Source: Deinococcus sp. YIM 134068
GTDB lineage: Bacteria > Deinococcota > Deinococci > Deinococcales > Deinococcaceae
Direction of reading: 5' to 3'
DNA length: 64,000 bases
Assembly: GCF_036543075.1 (NCBI RefSeq)
Contig: NZ_JAZHPF010000001.1
Span: 248,001-312,000, forward strand
The position numbers and the translations under genes were made by a program. Numbering within the stretch: the first letter of the stretch is position 1; each line of letters begins with the position of its first letter. Under the pieces are notes generated by a model. The model did no database searches, had not been told where the DNA came from, and saw nothing but the letters and a program-made list of their open reading frames with translations. Positions 36,032 through 46,159 of the stretch are shown here, in pieces.

Positions 36032-36298
36032 GATCTCTCCTTTGGTGGAACTGATTTGCGTTCGGGGTCATTGTGCGAAATACGACTTCCGCTTGTCTGA
36101 GAAAGCTCAGGTAAAACTGGAAAACTAACGCCGTCTGAAGCCCAAGCCAACGCGGGGTTAACGCCGGGCCTTCCTGAGAGGAGTTCTCCCCCCGCTTCCA
36201 ACGGTGGGGAGGGCGGGCGAAGGGTCATTCCCATCGTCCATCACAGTTCCATGACCTACCCGCTCCCTCGCGGTGGTACGTTCCTGACAGGAGTGCCC

Positions 36299-36997
36299 AT
36301 GCGTGAAGCCCTGGAGACCGACCTGCGCGCCGTGCTTGGCGGTGCCCTCAACATGCTCGGCACGGTCGAGCGGATGCTGCCCATCGCCGGAGACGTGCTG
36401 CTGAACGCCCGCCCGGAGCGGCTCGACGAGGTGCGGGCCATCGACCGCGAGGTGGACGCTCAGGAGGCGAGACTCGAGGCCGAATGCCTGCGGGTGATCG
36501 CGCTGCATCAACCCGTCGCACGTGACCTGCGGATGGTGGCCCTCATCCTCAAGAGCCTCTCGGACATCGAGCGGATGGGCGACTACCTCGTTCACGTCGC
36601 CGCCGACGGGGCCGAACTCGCGCAGGCCCCGGCCCTGAAGCGGTATGTCAGCCTCGCGCGGATGCTCACCCGGCTGGAGGAGATGAGCCAGAACCTCCGC
36701 ACGGCGATGGAGGGCCGCGACGTGACCCGCGCCGAGGCGACCCTGAGAATGGACGACGAGGTGGACGACCTGTACGAGCAGGTTCAGCGCGAACTCGTCA
36801 CCTACATGCTGGAAGACCCCCGCAACATCAGCAAGGCCCTGACCCTGATGCGCGTGGGCCGCAGCCTGGAGCGCGTCGGCGACCATATGGAGAACGTGGC
36901 CGAGCGGGTGCGCTACTGGGTGACGGGGCAGCGGGAGGCGGAAGGGGAGGGGCAGGAGGCGGAAGGTCGACCCTTGCAGTCGCTTAGGCTGGGGTGA
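36299..36997 (+). CDS. phoU: PhoU phosphate-signalling regulator
   Basis: A 232-residue protein of two three-helix bundles, each with the metal-binding E/DxxxD pattern: LSDIERMGDYLVHVA in the first and RSLERVGDHMENVAERV in the second. PhoU links the Pst transporter to PhoR and restrains phosphate-starvation signalling. AGGAG lies six bases before the ATG. No pst genes are in the window. The last 20 residues (REAEGEGQEAEGRPLQ) are encoded by GGAGGCGGAAGG-type repeats and lie beyond the conserved domain. Confidence 0.92.
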   Translation: MREALETDLRAVLGGALNMLGTVERMLPIAGDVLLNARPERLDEVRAIDREVDAQEARLEAECLRVIALHQPVARDLRMVALILKSLSDIERMGDYLVHVAADGAELAQAPALKRYVSLARMLTRLEEMSQNLRTAMEGRDVTRAEATLRMDDEVDDLYEQVQRELVTYMLEDPRNISKALTLMRVGRSLERVGDHMENVAERVRYWVTGQREAEGEGQEAEGRPLQSLRLG

Positions 36998-37075
36998 GAG
37001 AAGTGCGGCACCCGTGACGACAGGCCGGACCCCACGGCGGGCCGAGCAGGACCCCAACCTCCCCGCCCTGGGCCG

Positions 37076-37894
<819 letters not shown>

Positions 37895-38134
37895 GGGGGG
37901 AGGGTAACGCGCTGCCCCCCATCCATCCTCCCTGTAAGCAACTTACACATCCTGCTCATGATGAGGCAAAGACTGATGAACACGAGGATTTCGTCCGTCT
38001 CCCCCGCCCCAGGAGTGGGAACGAGAAGCGAAGAAGGCGTTGCAGAGCCGTTTTTCAACCCCAAGCCCTGTCAATGGGTGAACAGTACGTCCAGGACGCC
38101 GAATTCTTCACATGTGCTTCTTACCCCCCCCGGT

Positions 38135-38140
38135 TAGGGT
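38135..38140 (+). promoter_or_regulatory. -10 box for a leaderless peptidase gene
   Basis: TAGGGT lies seven bases before the GTG at 38148; no Shine-Dalgarno is present. Confidence 0.4.
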
Positions 38141-38147
38141 AAGGCCC

Positions 38148-39083
38148 GTGAAGTTGCCTCTCATCAAATGCCCCTCGCTCCGGCGGACGGTCGCCTGCCT
38201 GACTCTGACGGTGGCCGGGCTGTCGAGCGCCGCGACGACTTACCGGGTACAGCCCGGCGACAACCTGACCGTGATCGCGCGCCGCACAGGTGTGACCGTC
38301 GCCGCCCTGAAGGCCGCGAATCCGGGCCTGCGCGACGCCAACCACGTGCAGGCGGGCCGAAGCATCCACCTCCCGGACCGCCGTTCGTCTGCGGCCCGCC
38401 CGGTCGCCGCTCGTCCAGCCACCTCCCGGATGAACACGGGCACCCACCGGGTCAGGCGCGGCGAGAACCTGACGGTGATCGCCCGGCGGTACGGCGTCAC
38501 GCTCGCGGCGCTGCTGCGGGCCAACCCGACGCTCGACGCCCGCCGCGCGCTGTGGGCCGGGGCGACCGTCCGCCTTCCGGGGCGAAACGGGGGTGGCGTC
38601 ACGACCTCCCACCCCGCCAACCGCACCTCCGGGGCGACGGTCCGCACGGCGTCGATTCGGGTCAGTCCTGCGCCCGGCGCGGCCTCGGCGGGCGAGTGGC
38701 TGTGGCCGGTGCCGGGCTACCGGGGCATCACGAGCGACTTCGGTCCGCGCGTCCTCGGCGGCGAGCGCGAGCTACATCTGGGGGTGGACATCCTCGCGCC
38801 GCACGGAACGACGGTGCGCGCCGCCCGCTCGGGCCGCGTCATCGAGTCGCGCGCCGACTTCGAACGCGGCTGGGGCTGGACGGTCGTGCTGGAGCACCCG
38901 GACGGTTGGATCACCCGCTACGCGCACCTCAGCGCGACGCTCGCCCGCACCGGGGAACTCGTCACCGCCGGGCAGCCTATCGGGCGCGTCGGCAACACGG
39001 GCCGCACCACGGGCACCCACCTGCACTTCGGCACCTACCTGCGCTGGGACCCCAAAGACCCCCTCACCCTCTACAGCGAATGA
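38148..39083 (+). CDS. Secreted LysM-LysM-M23 peptidoglycan endopeptidase
   Basis: A 311-residue exported protein. A signal peptide (about residues 1-29) precedes LysM1 (residues 31-76, TYRVQPGDNLTVIARRTGV) and LysM2 (100-144). The M23 metallopeptidase domain (193-305) has the zinc ligands His210 and Asp214 in HLGVDILAP and the catalytic HLHFG near residue 291. It would bind and cut peptidoglycan cross-links. The GTG start is placed by the signal peptide and the TAGGGT box. Its stop overlaps the next start as ATGA. Confidence 0.9.
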   Translation: MKLPLIKCPSLRRTVACLTLTVAGLSSAATTYRVQPGDNLTVIARRTGVTVAALKAANPGLRDANHVQAGRSIHLPDRRSSAARPVAARPATSRMNTGTHRVRRGENLTVIARRYGVTLAALLRANPTLDARRALWAGATVRLPGRNGGGVTTSHPANRTSGATVRTASIRVSPAPGAASAGEWLWPVPGYRGITSDFGPRVLGGERELHLGVDILAPHGTTVRAARSGRVIESRADFERGWGWTVVLEHPDGWITRYAHLSATLARTGELVTAGQPIGRVGNTGRTTGTHLHFGTYLRWDPKDPLTLYSE

Positions 39084-39328
39084 GCGCGGGAAGGGCAGTC
39101 CGCTGGGTCCATTATGCCGAGGCACGCGGCGAGACGGCCCGGCGGGAGTTGGGGGCGCTTCTGGACGCCCTCCCCGCCCTGCCCGGCTTCGTCGGCGCGG
39201 AACTTCTCGTCAGCCCGGCACAACCCGGCCTCGTCCTCGTGGCGAGCCGCTGGGCGGGGGACGTGCCCGCGTTGCCGTTACCGGAGAGCGTGCGGTCGTG
39301 GACGTTCGAGGTGCTGGAGGGGCGGTGA
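39080..39328 (+). CDS. Small ABM-like (antibiotic biosynthesis monooxygenase fold) protein
   Basis: An 82-residue protein coupled to the peptidase gene by ATGA. LDALPALPGFVGAELLVSP followed by LVLVASRWAGDVPALPLP resembles the dimeric alpha/beta-barrel ABM fold, in which PGF, a strand and SRW are typical. The family includes monooxygenases and heme-degrading enzymes, but many members have no known activity, and no catalytic residue can be named. Confidence 0.62.
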   Translation: MSAGRAVRWVHYAEARGETARRELGALLDALPALPGFVGAELLVSPAQPGLVLVASRWAGDVPALPLPESVRSWTFEVLEGR

Positions 39329-39415
39329 ACGAGAGGGCGGGCAGGGGTGTCTGCTCTTCTGCCAGGAACGATTGGACCAGCGTCAACCCACCTTCAATCA
39401 CGTCGAAGTCTTCCC

Positions 39416-40201
39416 TCACACCCCCGGCACGTACCCCCCCACCTCGGCGAGCAGGTCGCGGGCGGTGAGGTCGAGGCGGACGGGCGTGACGCTGATCAGC
39501 CCGGCATGGACGGCCCCGTAGTCGGTCGTGTCGTCGTCGGCGTCGGCGGCGGTGCTGGTGCCCGCGACCCAGTGGTACTCGCGGCCCTCGGGGTCTTGGC
39601 GGGTGACGAGGGTGTCCTCCCAGCGGTGCTCGCCCACGCGGGTGACGCGGACGCCACGCGGCGGGGTGCGCGGGAAGTTGACGTTGAGGAGCACACGTGG
39701 CGGCAGACCGCGCGCCAGCACCTCGGCCACCAGCCGCGCCGCGTAGGCCGCGCCGGGCGCGAAGTCGTACTCGCCGTCCGTGCCGCTCTGCTGGCTGAAG
39801 GCGACCGACGGCACCCCCAGCGCCAGCCCCTCGAACGCCGCCGCCACCGTCCCCGAATGCGTGAGGTCGTCGCCGAGATTGGACCCCAGGTTGATGCCGC
39901 TCACGACGAGATCGGGACGCCCAAGCAGGTGCGTCGCCAGCACCACGCAGTCGGCGGGGGTGCCGTCCACCCGGTAGGCCGGAATGTCCCCGAAGCCCGC
40001 CGCCGCCGTGTGCTTGAACCGCAGGGGACGCCGGATCGTGATGCCGTGCCCGACCGCCGACTGCTCCACGTCCGGCGCGGCCACCACCACATCCCCGACG
40101 CCTTGCAGCGCGAACGCCAGCGCCTTGATGCCGGGGGAAAAGATGCCGTCGTCGTTGGCGACAAGGATGCGGGGGCGGGCGGGTGATCCGGTGTCGGTCA
40201 T
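39416..40201 (-). CDS. surE: 5'-nucleotidase SurE
   Basis: A 261-residue survival protein E. The metal-binding Asp16-Asp17 lie in ILVANDDGIFSPGI. The phosphate-binding segment PDVEQSAVGHGITI and the SGINLGSNLGDDLTHSGTVAAA motif are intact. SurE removes phosphate from nucleoside monophosphates and is linked to stationary-phase survival. Standing alone on its strand, it converges with the ABM-like gene. Confidence 0.94.
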   Translation of the reverse strand: MTDTGSPARPRILVANDDGIFSPGIKALAFALQGVGDVVVAAPDVEQSAVGHGITIRRPLRFKHTAAAGFGDIPAYRVDGTPADCVVLATHLLGRPDLVVSGINLGSNLGDDLTHSGTVAAAFEGLALGVPSVAFSQQSGTDGEYDFAPGAAYAARLVAEVLARGLPPRVLLNVNFPRTPPRGVRVTRVGEHRWEDTLVTRQDPEGREYHWVAGTSTAADADDDTTDYGAVHAGLISVTPVRLDLTARDLLAEVGGYVPGV

Positions 40202-40299
40202 GGCGGCCAGGGTAATGCTCAGGGGTCGGGGTGGCGTTCACATGGGCCGCCGTTCGGAAGACGAGGGAGGGTTGGGCGTCTATTTTCTGGGGACGCCTT

Positions 40300-40442
40300 G
40301 CCCGTTCACCCCCTCCCAGCCTCCCTCCTCAAGGGGGAGGGGCAAAAGAAACCACCTGTGGACTTTGACTTTTACTTCTCGTTCCAGAGAAATCAGCGTC
40401 CCAGCTTGCTCCTGGCGACTGGAAGCTGGCGACTGGCGACCC
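40300..40442. repeat. Compound repeat: R1 hairpin plus CTGGCGAC tandem
   Basis: R1 at 40300-40349 differs at a few positions from the copy at 25261. After about 58 bases CTGGCGACTGGAAGCTGGCGACTGGCGAC follows. The intervening bases differ between the two copies, so the order of the modules is conserved but not the spacer. Confidence 0.8.
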
Positions 40443-40465
40443 GTCCTCAAGGCCCGCCACCCAAG

Positions 40466-40876
40466 TCAGTACGCCACGCCCCCCCGTTTGAACTGGAAGC
40501 CCGTCTTCGTGAAGACCACCATCACGGTGCGGCCCTCGGCCTTGAAGTTCAGTTCGGAGTTCTGGAAGGTTCCCGACTCGCTGACACAGGTTGCGTGGAG
40601 GTTGTAGGCACGGCCCTTCACGAAGCGGGGGAGGGTCTTGTTGCCCTTGCTGGTCGCCTTGACTTCTCCACTCGGCAGGACCACGGCCTCGGTGCTGAGC
40701 CTGCCGCCCTCGAAGACCTGCACACGGACGCCCCGGCACGGCGAGGGGGCGTCGTTGATCGCCAATAGACCGTCGAGGGCGAAGGAGGACGCATCGGCGG
40801 GCGTGCCGAGCGTACCGAGAGCGATCACCAGGGCGGACCATCTCCCCTGGCCGGAGAGCCAGTTCCTCTTGTACAT
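40466..40876 (-). CDS. Secreted protein of unknown function
   Basis: A 136-residue protein with a signal peptide (about residues 1-29: basic start, ALVIALGTLG core, ADA cleavage). The mature part is beta-rich with two cysteines (in SPCRGVRVQVF and LHATCVSES) that could form a disulfide. It resembles a carboxypeptidase-regulatory or Ig-like carrier fold but matches no family I know. GC is somewhat lower than in its neighbours. The ATG lies six bases after TACCCT. Confidence 0.68.
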   Translation of the reverse strand: MYKRNWLSGQGRWSALVIALGTLGTPADASSFALDGLLAINDAPSPCRGVRVQVFEGGRLSTEAVVLPSGEVKATSKGNKTLPRFVKGRAYNLHATCVSESGTFQNSELNFKAEGRTVMVVFTKTGFQFKRGGVAY

Positions 40877-40882
40877 ACACCC

Positions 40883-40888
40883 AGGGTA
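40883..40888 (-). promoter_or_regulatory. -10 box for a leaderless secreted protein gene
   Basis: TACCCT is followed by six bases and the ATG at 40876. Confidence 0.5.
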
Positions 40889-40957
40889 GGGAGGCAGTCC
40901 ATTCAACTCTCTTACTGTCCGCCGGGGGGATGGGCTTCATCCGCGCTCCTTCGTCCG

Positions 40958-41644
40958 CTACTCCGCCCCCTCCTCGGCGTCCACCTTGCCCTGCGCCTTG
41001 GCCTCGGTCGCCCGCTCGGCGCGGCGCACGTCGGTCTCCCGAATCTCGCGCTGCTCGCTGTCGTGCTCGAACAGTTCGCGGCGGGCGCGCAGCTTGGCCT
41101 CCGGCTGCTGGAGGTCGCCGCCCTGCCCCCGATGCACGCGCTGGAAGAAGACCAGGGCACCTCCGGCCAGCGCCAGCGACCCGGCGAAATACAGCGTCTC
41201 CTGCGGATTGTCCCAGCGGATGAAGTGTTCGAGGAACGTCACCCCCAGGATCACGATGACCACCGACACCACCTTCTGCTCCAGGTCGGACAGGCTCTCC
41301 ACACCCAGCGCGCTCGTCAGGTTGAGGGGTTGGACGAACAACGAGTACAGCCCCACCCCGATGATGTAGAACACGACGGCCTTGAGCATGGTGCTCACGA
41401 CCTCCAGAAACTCCACCGCGAGCGTGCCCGACTGGCTGCCGATTCCTTCCCGGAAGGTGCCTTCCCACGACTCGTAGATCGTGACGAGGGCGAGCAGCGT
41501 GCCCTGGAGAAACAGGCTGAAGGACACCAGCAGCACGGCCACGACGGCGATCAGGACCACGAAGCGGGTGCGCCCGATGAGTTCGCTGAAATACTCGCGC
41601 TTGGAATCGGCGGTGTGATCGTGGGAGTGGGGACGGGGAGTCAC
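40958..41644 (-). CDS. YqhA-family (UPF0114) membrane protein
   Basis: A 228-residue membrane protein with four hydrophobic helices. The UPF0114 pattern is visible in IGRTRFVVLIAVVAVLLVSF, VVFYIIGVGLYSLF and VILGVTFLEHFIRWD. The C-terminal 60 residues are a charged, coiled-coil-like extension (LRARRELFEHDSEQREIRE) not seen in short YqhA proteins. Function unknown. It is co-directional with the secreted protein. Confidence 0.82.
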   Translation of the reverse strand: MTPRPHSHDHTADSKREYFSELIGRTRFVVLIAVVAVLLVSFSLFLQGTLLALVTIYESWEGTFREGIGSQSGTLAVEFLEVVSTMLKAVVFYIIGVGLYSLFVQPLNLTSALGVESLSDLEQKVVSVVIVILGVTFLEHFIRWDNPQETLYFAGSLALAGGALVFFQRVHRGQGGDLQQPEAKLRARRELFEHDSEQREIRETDVRRAERATEAKAQGKVDAEEGAE

Positions 41645-41746
41645 GGCCCCATCATGCGCGCCGGGGCGAGTGCGGACGGTGGGTGAAGACCGGGTTGAGA
41701 TGACGGGCGTCGGGTGGGACGAGTCGAGAGGGAGTCTTCCCGCCCG

Positions 41747-42175
41747 TCAGCCCGCCACCTCCCGCAGAAGTGCCCCGATCTCTGTGTCGTGCTGCACAGC
41801 GTCGAAGACGAACGGGCCGAAGCCGTCATAGGACCACGTTTCCCGTCGGTGCGGTTGCTCGAATTCGCTCCAGATCACGCGCTCACCCTCACGGATAATG
41901 CGGGCTTGAAGAGGCCAGCACCCCCATTCCAAACATCCATCGCAGACGAGAAGATGGGCTTTCCATTCGCCAGGCACGAGCCACGCTTTCAAGAGATCGG
42001 CGGGCGACTCCTGCAAACCGGCGTACTGTCCGGCCAGCTTCGGCTCTGGTGTATGCTCGGCCTCCCAATTCCGTACAAGCTCAATCAGGTTCGTACCGTC
42101 CACAAGGACTTCTACTTCACAACCTTCGTCGGCACCACCCGAAATCCAGCGCAGGTTCAGGGTATTCACAGTCAC
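41747..42175 (-). CDS. Unknown protein coupled to the ABC exporter
   Basis: A 142-residue soluble protein beginning VNTLNLRWISGG after a two-codon lead, with conserved-looking Trp and Cys residues (LLVCDGCLEWGCWPLQ). The CDGCxxxxC arrangement could bind a metal but is not a known finger. Codon use is less GC-rich than in the exporters. The GTG start overlaps the stop of the half-transporter gene as GTGA, so it is read in the same transcript. No family is recognised. Confidence 0.65.
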   Translation of the reverse strand: MTVNTLNLRWISGGADEGCEVEVLVDGTNLIELVRNWEAEHTPEPKLAGQYAGLQESPADLLKAWLVPGEWKAHLLVCDGCLEWGCWPLQARIIREGERVIWSEFEQPHRRETWSYDGFGPFVFDAVQHDTEIGALLREVAG

Positions 42176-43986
42176 GCCCCCTCCCCCACGTCCTCCGCCC
42201 ACAGCGCCCGCATCTCCGCGCTGCGCTCCAAGAGTTCGGGCAGGGTGCCCGTGTCGGTGACGCGGCCATGCTCCACGACGAGGATGCGGTCGGCGCGGGA
42301 CAGGGCGGCCCGGCGGTGCGAGACGACGAGGCAGGTCGTGCCCTCCTCGCCGAAGAGGCCGTCCCACAGCGCGGCCTCGGTGCGGGCGTCGAGGGCGCTG
42401 GACACGTCGTCGAAGACGAGGAGGTCGGCGTGCTGGGCGAGCATCCGGGCGACCGCCGCGCGCTGCACCTGCCCGCCCGAGAGCTTGACCCCGCGCGCCC
42501 CCACCTCCGTCTCCAGCCCTGCCGGAAGCTCGGCGAGGTCGGGGTCGAGGACCGCCAGCCGCACCGCTCGCCCCAGCCGCGCCTCGTCCGCGCCCGTGAG
42601 GACGTTCGCGCGCAGGGAGTCGGAGAAGAGGTTGGGGAGCTGCGCCGTGTACGCGCTCCGGGGCGGCACGAGGAAGGTGGCGGGATCGCCGATCTCCTCG
42701 CCGTTCCAGAACACGCGCCCGCCCCCTCGCGGCAGCAGGCCGAGGAGCGCGCGGAGCAGGGTCGTCTTGCCGCTGCCGATGCGCCCGGTCACGACCACGA
42801 ACTCGCCCCGGCGCACGGTGAGGCTCACGTCCTCCACGCCGAGGCCGCCGGGATGCCGGGCGCTCAGGCCCTCCACGCGCAGCTCCCGCAGGGGGAGGGG
42901 CCGGGGCGCGGCGGGTGGAGCGGGCGGCTCGTCGTGGAGGTGGATGGGGTGGTGGGCGACGACCGTTCCGTCGGGTGAGTCCTGAAGCAGCCGCTCCATC
43001 CGGTCGTAGCTGACCCCGGTGCGGCGGTGGCGGGCGATGGCGTCCCCGAAAAAGCCCATGCTGCGCGTCAGACGCGGAAGCAGGCCGAGGAAGAGCACGA
43101 AATCGGCCACGTCCATTCCGCCACCGCGCACCCGGCTCGCGCCGAGGAGCAGCACCAGCCCGACGACCACGTTCACCATGTTGGTGTTCACGCCCCGGAT
43201 CAGCTCGGTGAGGAGCACGTCACGCAGGGCGGCGCGGCGGCGCACCTCGCCCAGCCCCTCCAGGTGCGCGACCATCTGGCCCTCGCGGGCGGCGAGCTTG
43301 ACCGCCGAGACGGCCCCGAAGGTCTCGCCGATGAAGTCGGTCACGCGGCCCGTCGCCTCGCGCATCCGGCGGCGGTAGGCACGGATGCGGGGCGAGAGCC
43401 GCTGCACGAAGACGACCACGACCACCAGCGGCGCGCACACGAGCGCGGTGATCAGGGGGTCCACCCGCGCCATGAGCACGACGGCGATCAGCGAGAACGC
43501 CAGCAGGCCCGCCCCGTCCACCCAAACCTCGGTGTAGGCGGCCACGTCGTCCACGTCGTCGCGGAAGCGGCTCACCGCCTCGGCGGGCGTGTCGGGCAGG
43601 CGGCGCGAGCCGGGCGCGGTGAGGAGGTAGCCCAGCAGGTTGCGCCGCACGAGCGCGTCCAGCGTGTACCACAGCTCGATCCAGAACCGGAACCCCGCGT
43701 AGAAGACGCCGAAGCGCGCGAGTCTCACCACCGCGAACCACCCCACCGCCGCCCACGCCGCGAGGATGAGGGGGTCGGCAGGCTGCCCCGCCAGCCGGAG
43801 TTTGTCGGCCTCCTCCAGCCGCCCGAAGATGTCGCTCACCGCCACCGTCAGCAGCGCGGGCGAGGCGTGGACGAGGCCCCACAGGAAGAGGTTGAGGCCG
43901 AACAGGGCCGGACGGTAGGCGAACAGCCGCCCGGAGAGGGCGAGGGTGCGCTCGGGGGGGGTGGGGGTGGTCGGGGCAGAGGTCAT
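42172..43986 (-). CDS. Half-ABC exporter with degenerate Walker B (subunit 1)
   Basis: A 604-residue fused membrane-ATPase exporter. Six helices occupy residues 25-330. The ATPase has Walker A GRIGSGKTT, an intact signature LSGGQVQRAAVAR, and Walker B LLVFDDVSSALDA, where Asp replaces the catalytic Glu. The His switch is in VVSHRRAAL. The loss of Glu fits a heterodimer in which one site does not hydrolyse. It is downstream of the second half-transporter on the same strand, separated by 117 bases containing an inverted repeat. Substrate unknown; likely a lipid, peptide or drug. Confidence 0.9.
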   Translation of the reverse strand: MTSAPTTPTPPERTLALSGRLFAYRPALFGLNLFLWGLVHASPALLTVAVSDIFGRLEEADKLRLAGQPADPLILAAWAAVGWFAVVRLARFGVFYAGFRFWIELWYTLDALVRRNLLGYLLTAPGSRRLPDTPAEAVSRFRDDVDDVAAYTEVWVDGAGLLAFSLIAVVLMARVDPLITALVCAPLVVVVVFVQRLSPRIRAYRRRMREATGRVTDFIGETFGAVSAVKLAAREGQMVAHLEGLGEVRRRAALRDVLLTELIRGVNTNMVNVVVGLVLLLGASRVRGGGMDVADFVLFLGLLPRLTRSMGFFGDAIARHRRTGVSYDRMERLLQDSPDGTVVAHHPIHLHDEPPAPPAAPRPLPLRELRVEGLSARHPGGLGVEDVSLTVRRGEFVVVTGRIGSGKTTLLRALLGLLPRGGGRVFWNGEEIGDPATFLVPPRSAYTAQLPNLFSDSLRANVLTGADEARLGRAVRLAVLDPDLAELPAGLETEVGARGVKLSGGQVQRAAVARMLAQHADLLVFDDVSSALDARTEAALWDGLFGEEGTTCLVVSHRRAALSRADRILVVEHGRVTDTGTLPELLERSAEMRALWAEDVGEGA

Positions 43987-44015
43987 GGGTGGCTCCGGGA
44001 CGCGGTGAGTGGGGA

Positions 44016-44098
44016 GTGGTCAGTCGTCAGTGGGAAAGAAGACGGAGCAAAAGCGTTGGCGTTGGCGACGTTCTCCACGAACCACTGACCACTGACTG
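44016..44098. repeat. Imperfect inverted repeat of the GTCAGTGG type
   Basis: GGTCAGTCGTCAGTGG on the left and CCACTGACCACTGACTG on the right agree at 15 of 17 aligned positions. They flank about 48 bases between the two half-exporter genes. Confidence 0.75.
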
Positions 44099-44103
44099 CC
44101 CCC

Positions 44104-45918
44104 TCACGCCAGCACCCCTTCCCCCTCCCGCTCCACCCCGGCACCCTCCTGTCCGGCCCGGAGCAGCGCCGCGTAGTGGCTGCGGGCGTCGCGGGCGAGG
44201 TCGGCACGGGGGCCGTCCTCCAGCACGCGGCCTCCGCCGAGGACGAGGATGCGGTCGGCGCGGGCGACGGTCTCCAGGCGGTGCGCGATGACGACGGCGG
44301 TGCGCCCGGCGAGGAGACGGGTCATCGCCTCGGTGAGCTGGGCCTCGGTGGCGGGGTCGAGGCGGCTGCTCGGCTCGTCGAGGATGATCACGGCGGGGTC
44401 GCGCAGCAGCACGCGGGCGAAGGCGAGGAGTTGCGCCTGCCCCGCGCTGAGGCTGCCCGTGGGAAGCGGGGTGCGGACGCCCTCGGGGAGGCGGTCGAGC
44501 CAGACGCCCAGCCCGACCTCACGCAACGCCGCCTCCACCCGCTCGTCGGGCACGCCAGGGTCGAAGAAGCTCAGGTTGTCGCGCACGCTCGCCTGAAAGA
44601 GCTGCACGTCCTGGGTGACGACCGCCACCCGTGAGCGCAGGCTGGCGAGCCGCACGTCACGGGTGTCCATCCCACCGAGCCGCACGTGTCCATCGGTCGG
44701 GTCGTACAGACGCGAGATCAGCCGCGTCAGGGTCGTCTTGCCGCTCCCGGTGCGCCCCAGCAGGCCGAGCGTCTGCCCGGCGGGGAGGTGGAAGCTCACC
44801 CCACTCAGGACCGGGCGGGCGGAGGGGTCCTCAGGTGTGTAGCTGAACGTCACGTCCTCGAAGCGGAGGTCGAGGGGGCCGGGCGGCAGGTCGCGCGTCC
44901 CCTCCCGCAGCCCCGAGCGCAGGGTCAGCAACTCACCCACCCGCACGACGCTGGCCGCCGCCTTCTGGAGGTCCTGAAGCTGCTGGGTGAGCTGGTCGAT
45001 GGGTTCCTCCACCATGCTCATGTACTGGTAGAGGAGAAAGGCCGTCCCCAGCGTGATCGCGCCCGCCGCATACAGGCCGACCGCCACGCCCAGAACGGCC
45101 ACGTACCCGGCGGCGAAGAGGCCCATGCTGACCTGCCACACCACGCTCCGACGCCGCCATGACCACGTGCTGCGGTGGAAGAACTCACGCTGCACCCGCA
45201 GGAAACCGCGCAGATGGTGTTCGCCCGCCCCCAGCGAGCGCACGTCGTCCAGGCCCGCCAGCCGCTCCTCCACGTAGCCGAAGAGGCCCGCGCTGCTCTC
45301 GCGCTCCAGCCGGGTCGGCTCCACGCCCGCCCGCCGCGTCCGGTTCAGCACCCAGAGCGTGACGGCGGCGAAGAGGCTCACGCCGAGGCCCACCCGCCAG
45401 TCCTCCAGCAGGAACATCACGAGCGCGCCGACGAGGAGGAGCGCCGCGCCGAACACCCGCACCGCGAACTGCGAGAAGAAGTTGCTCAGGGCCGTCACGT
45501 CGCCGTCTATGCGCTCGATCATCTCGCCGGGGGTGCGCTCCTTGTGCTCGCGCATGTCGAGCGAGAGCAGGTGCCGCATCAGGTCGGCGCGCAGGCGGTT
45601 GGTCGCCGTCCACCCCACCCGCGCCCCCACGTAGGTCGCCCCCGCCGTCAGGACCTGCACACCCACCCCGAGCGCGATGTATGCCCCGGCCAGCCGCACC
45701 AGCAGCCCCGCGTCCGCCCCCGCCCCGAGCTTCGCGCTGTCCACGAACTGCCGCAGCAGTTGCGGGAGGAGCAGGTTCAGGCCCGTGCTGGAGAGCAACA
45801 ACACGGCGAGCGCGGCCACCTGCCATTTCAGCGGCCCCAGGTACTCGCGCAGCACGCCCACGGTCCCGGAACGCGGCGGGGACGGGTCGGTGGGTGAGGA
45901 GGAGGGCGCGCCTTGCAT
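44104..45918 (-). CDS. Half-ABC exporter with consensus Walker B (subunit 2)
   Basis: A 604-residue membrane-ATPase fusion. Six helices occupy residues 30-330. Walker A is LGRTGSGKTT, Walker B is VIILDEPSSRLDP with the catalytic Glu present, and the signature reads LSAGQAQLLAFAR, with Ala replacing the second Gly. In a heterodimer with the downstream subunit, this subunit's Walker motifs would pair with the intact LSGGQ to form the active site. Its own altered signature would fall on the degenerate site. That reciprocal pattern is strong evidence for pairing. Confidence 0.9.
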   Translation of the reverse strand: MQGAPSSSPTDPSPPRSGTVGVLREYLGPLKWQVAALAVLLLSSTGLNLLLPQLLRQFVDSAKLGAGADAGLLVRLAGAYIALGVGVQVLTAGATYVGARVGWTATNRLRADLMRHLLSLDMREHKERTPGEMIERIDGDVTALSNFFSQFAVRVFGAALLLVGALVMFLLEDWRVGLGVSLFAAVTLWVLNRTRRAGVEPTRLERESSAGLFGYVEERLAGLDDVRSLGAGEHHLRGFLRVQREFFHRSTWSWRRRSVVWQVSMGLFAAGYVAVLGVAVGLYAAGAITLGTAFLLYQYMSMVEEPIDQLTQQLQDLQKAAASVVRVGELLTLRSGLREGTRDLPPGPLDLRFEDVTFSYTPEDPSARPVLSGVSFHLPAGQTLGLLGRTGSGKTTLTRLISRLYDPTDGHVRLGGMDTRDVRLASLRSRVAVVTQDVQLFQASVRDNLSFFDPGVPDERVEAALREVGLGVWLDRLPEGVRTPLPTGSLSAGQAQLLAFARVLLRDPAVIILDEPSSRLDPATEAQLTEAMTRLLAGRTAVVIAHRLETVARADRILVLGGGRVLEDGPRADLARDARSHYAALLRAGQEGAGVEREGEGVLA

Positions 45919-46159
45919 ATCCCCCCAGGGTAGAGCGTTCGGGAGCGGGGAGCATCCGCCGAGTGGCGCAGTGACGAGGCTTCCCGAAGCAGGGCCTCAG
46001 CGCCAGAAGTTCATCGCCATCCGGGAGAAGTCGAACTGTCACCCCCGTTGTGTCGGATGAGGAGATGCGCGGCTTCCAACGAGTGCCGCCGCCGTCGGCG
46101 TCCACGAAACAGCCTCTGAAAGTTGCCTGAAGTCACAGCGTACCCGTGGAAGCCACAGT

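Noticed and set aside
36032..36298. Pho box upstream of phoU
   Set aside because: No CTGTCAT-type direct repeats with the expected 11-base period were found.
45919..46159. Short frames between the ABC exporter and the small protein at 46160
   Set aside because: None has a Shine-Dalgarno, a -10 box or plausible composition; the stretch is treated as non-coding.
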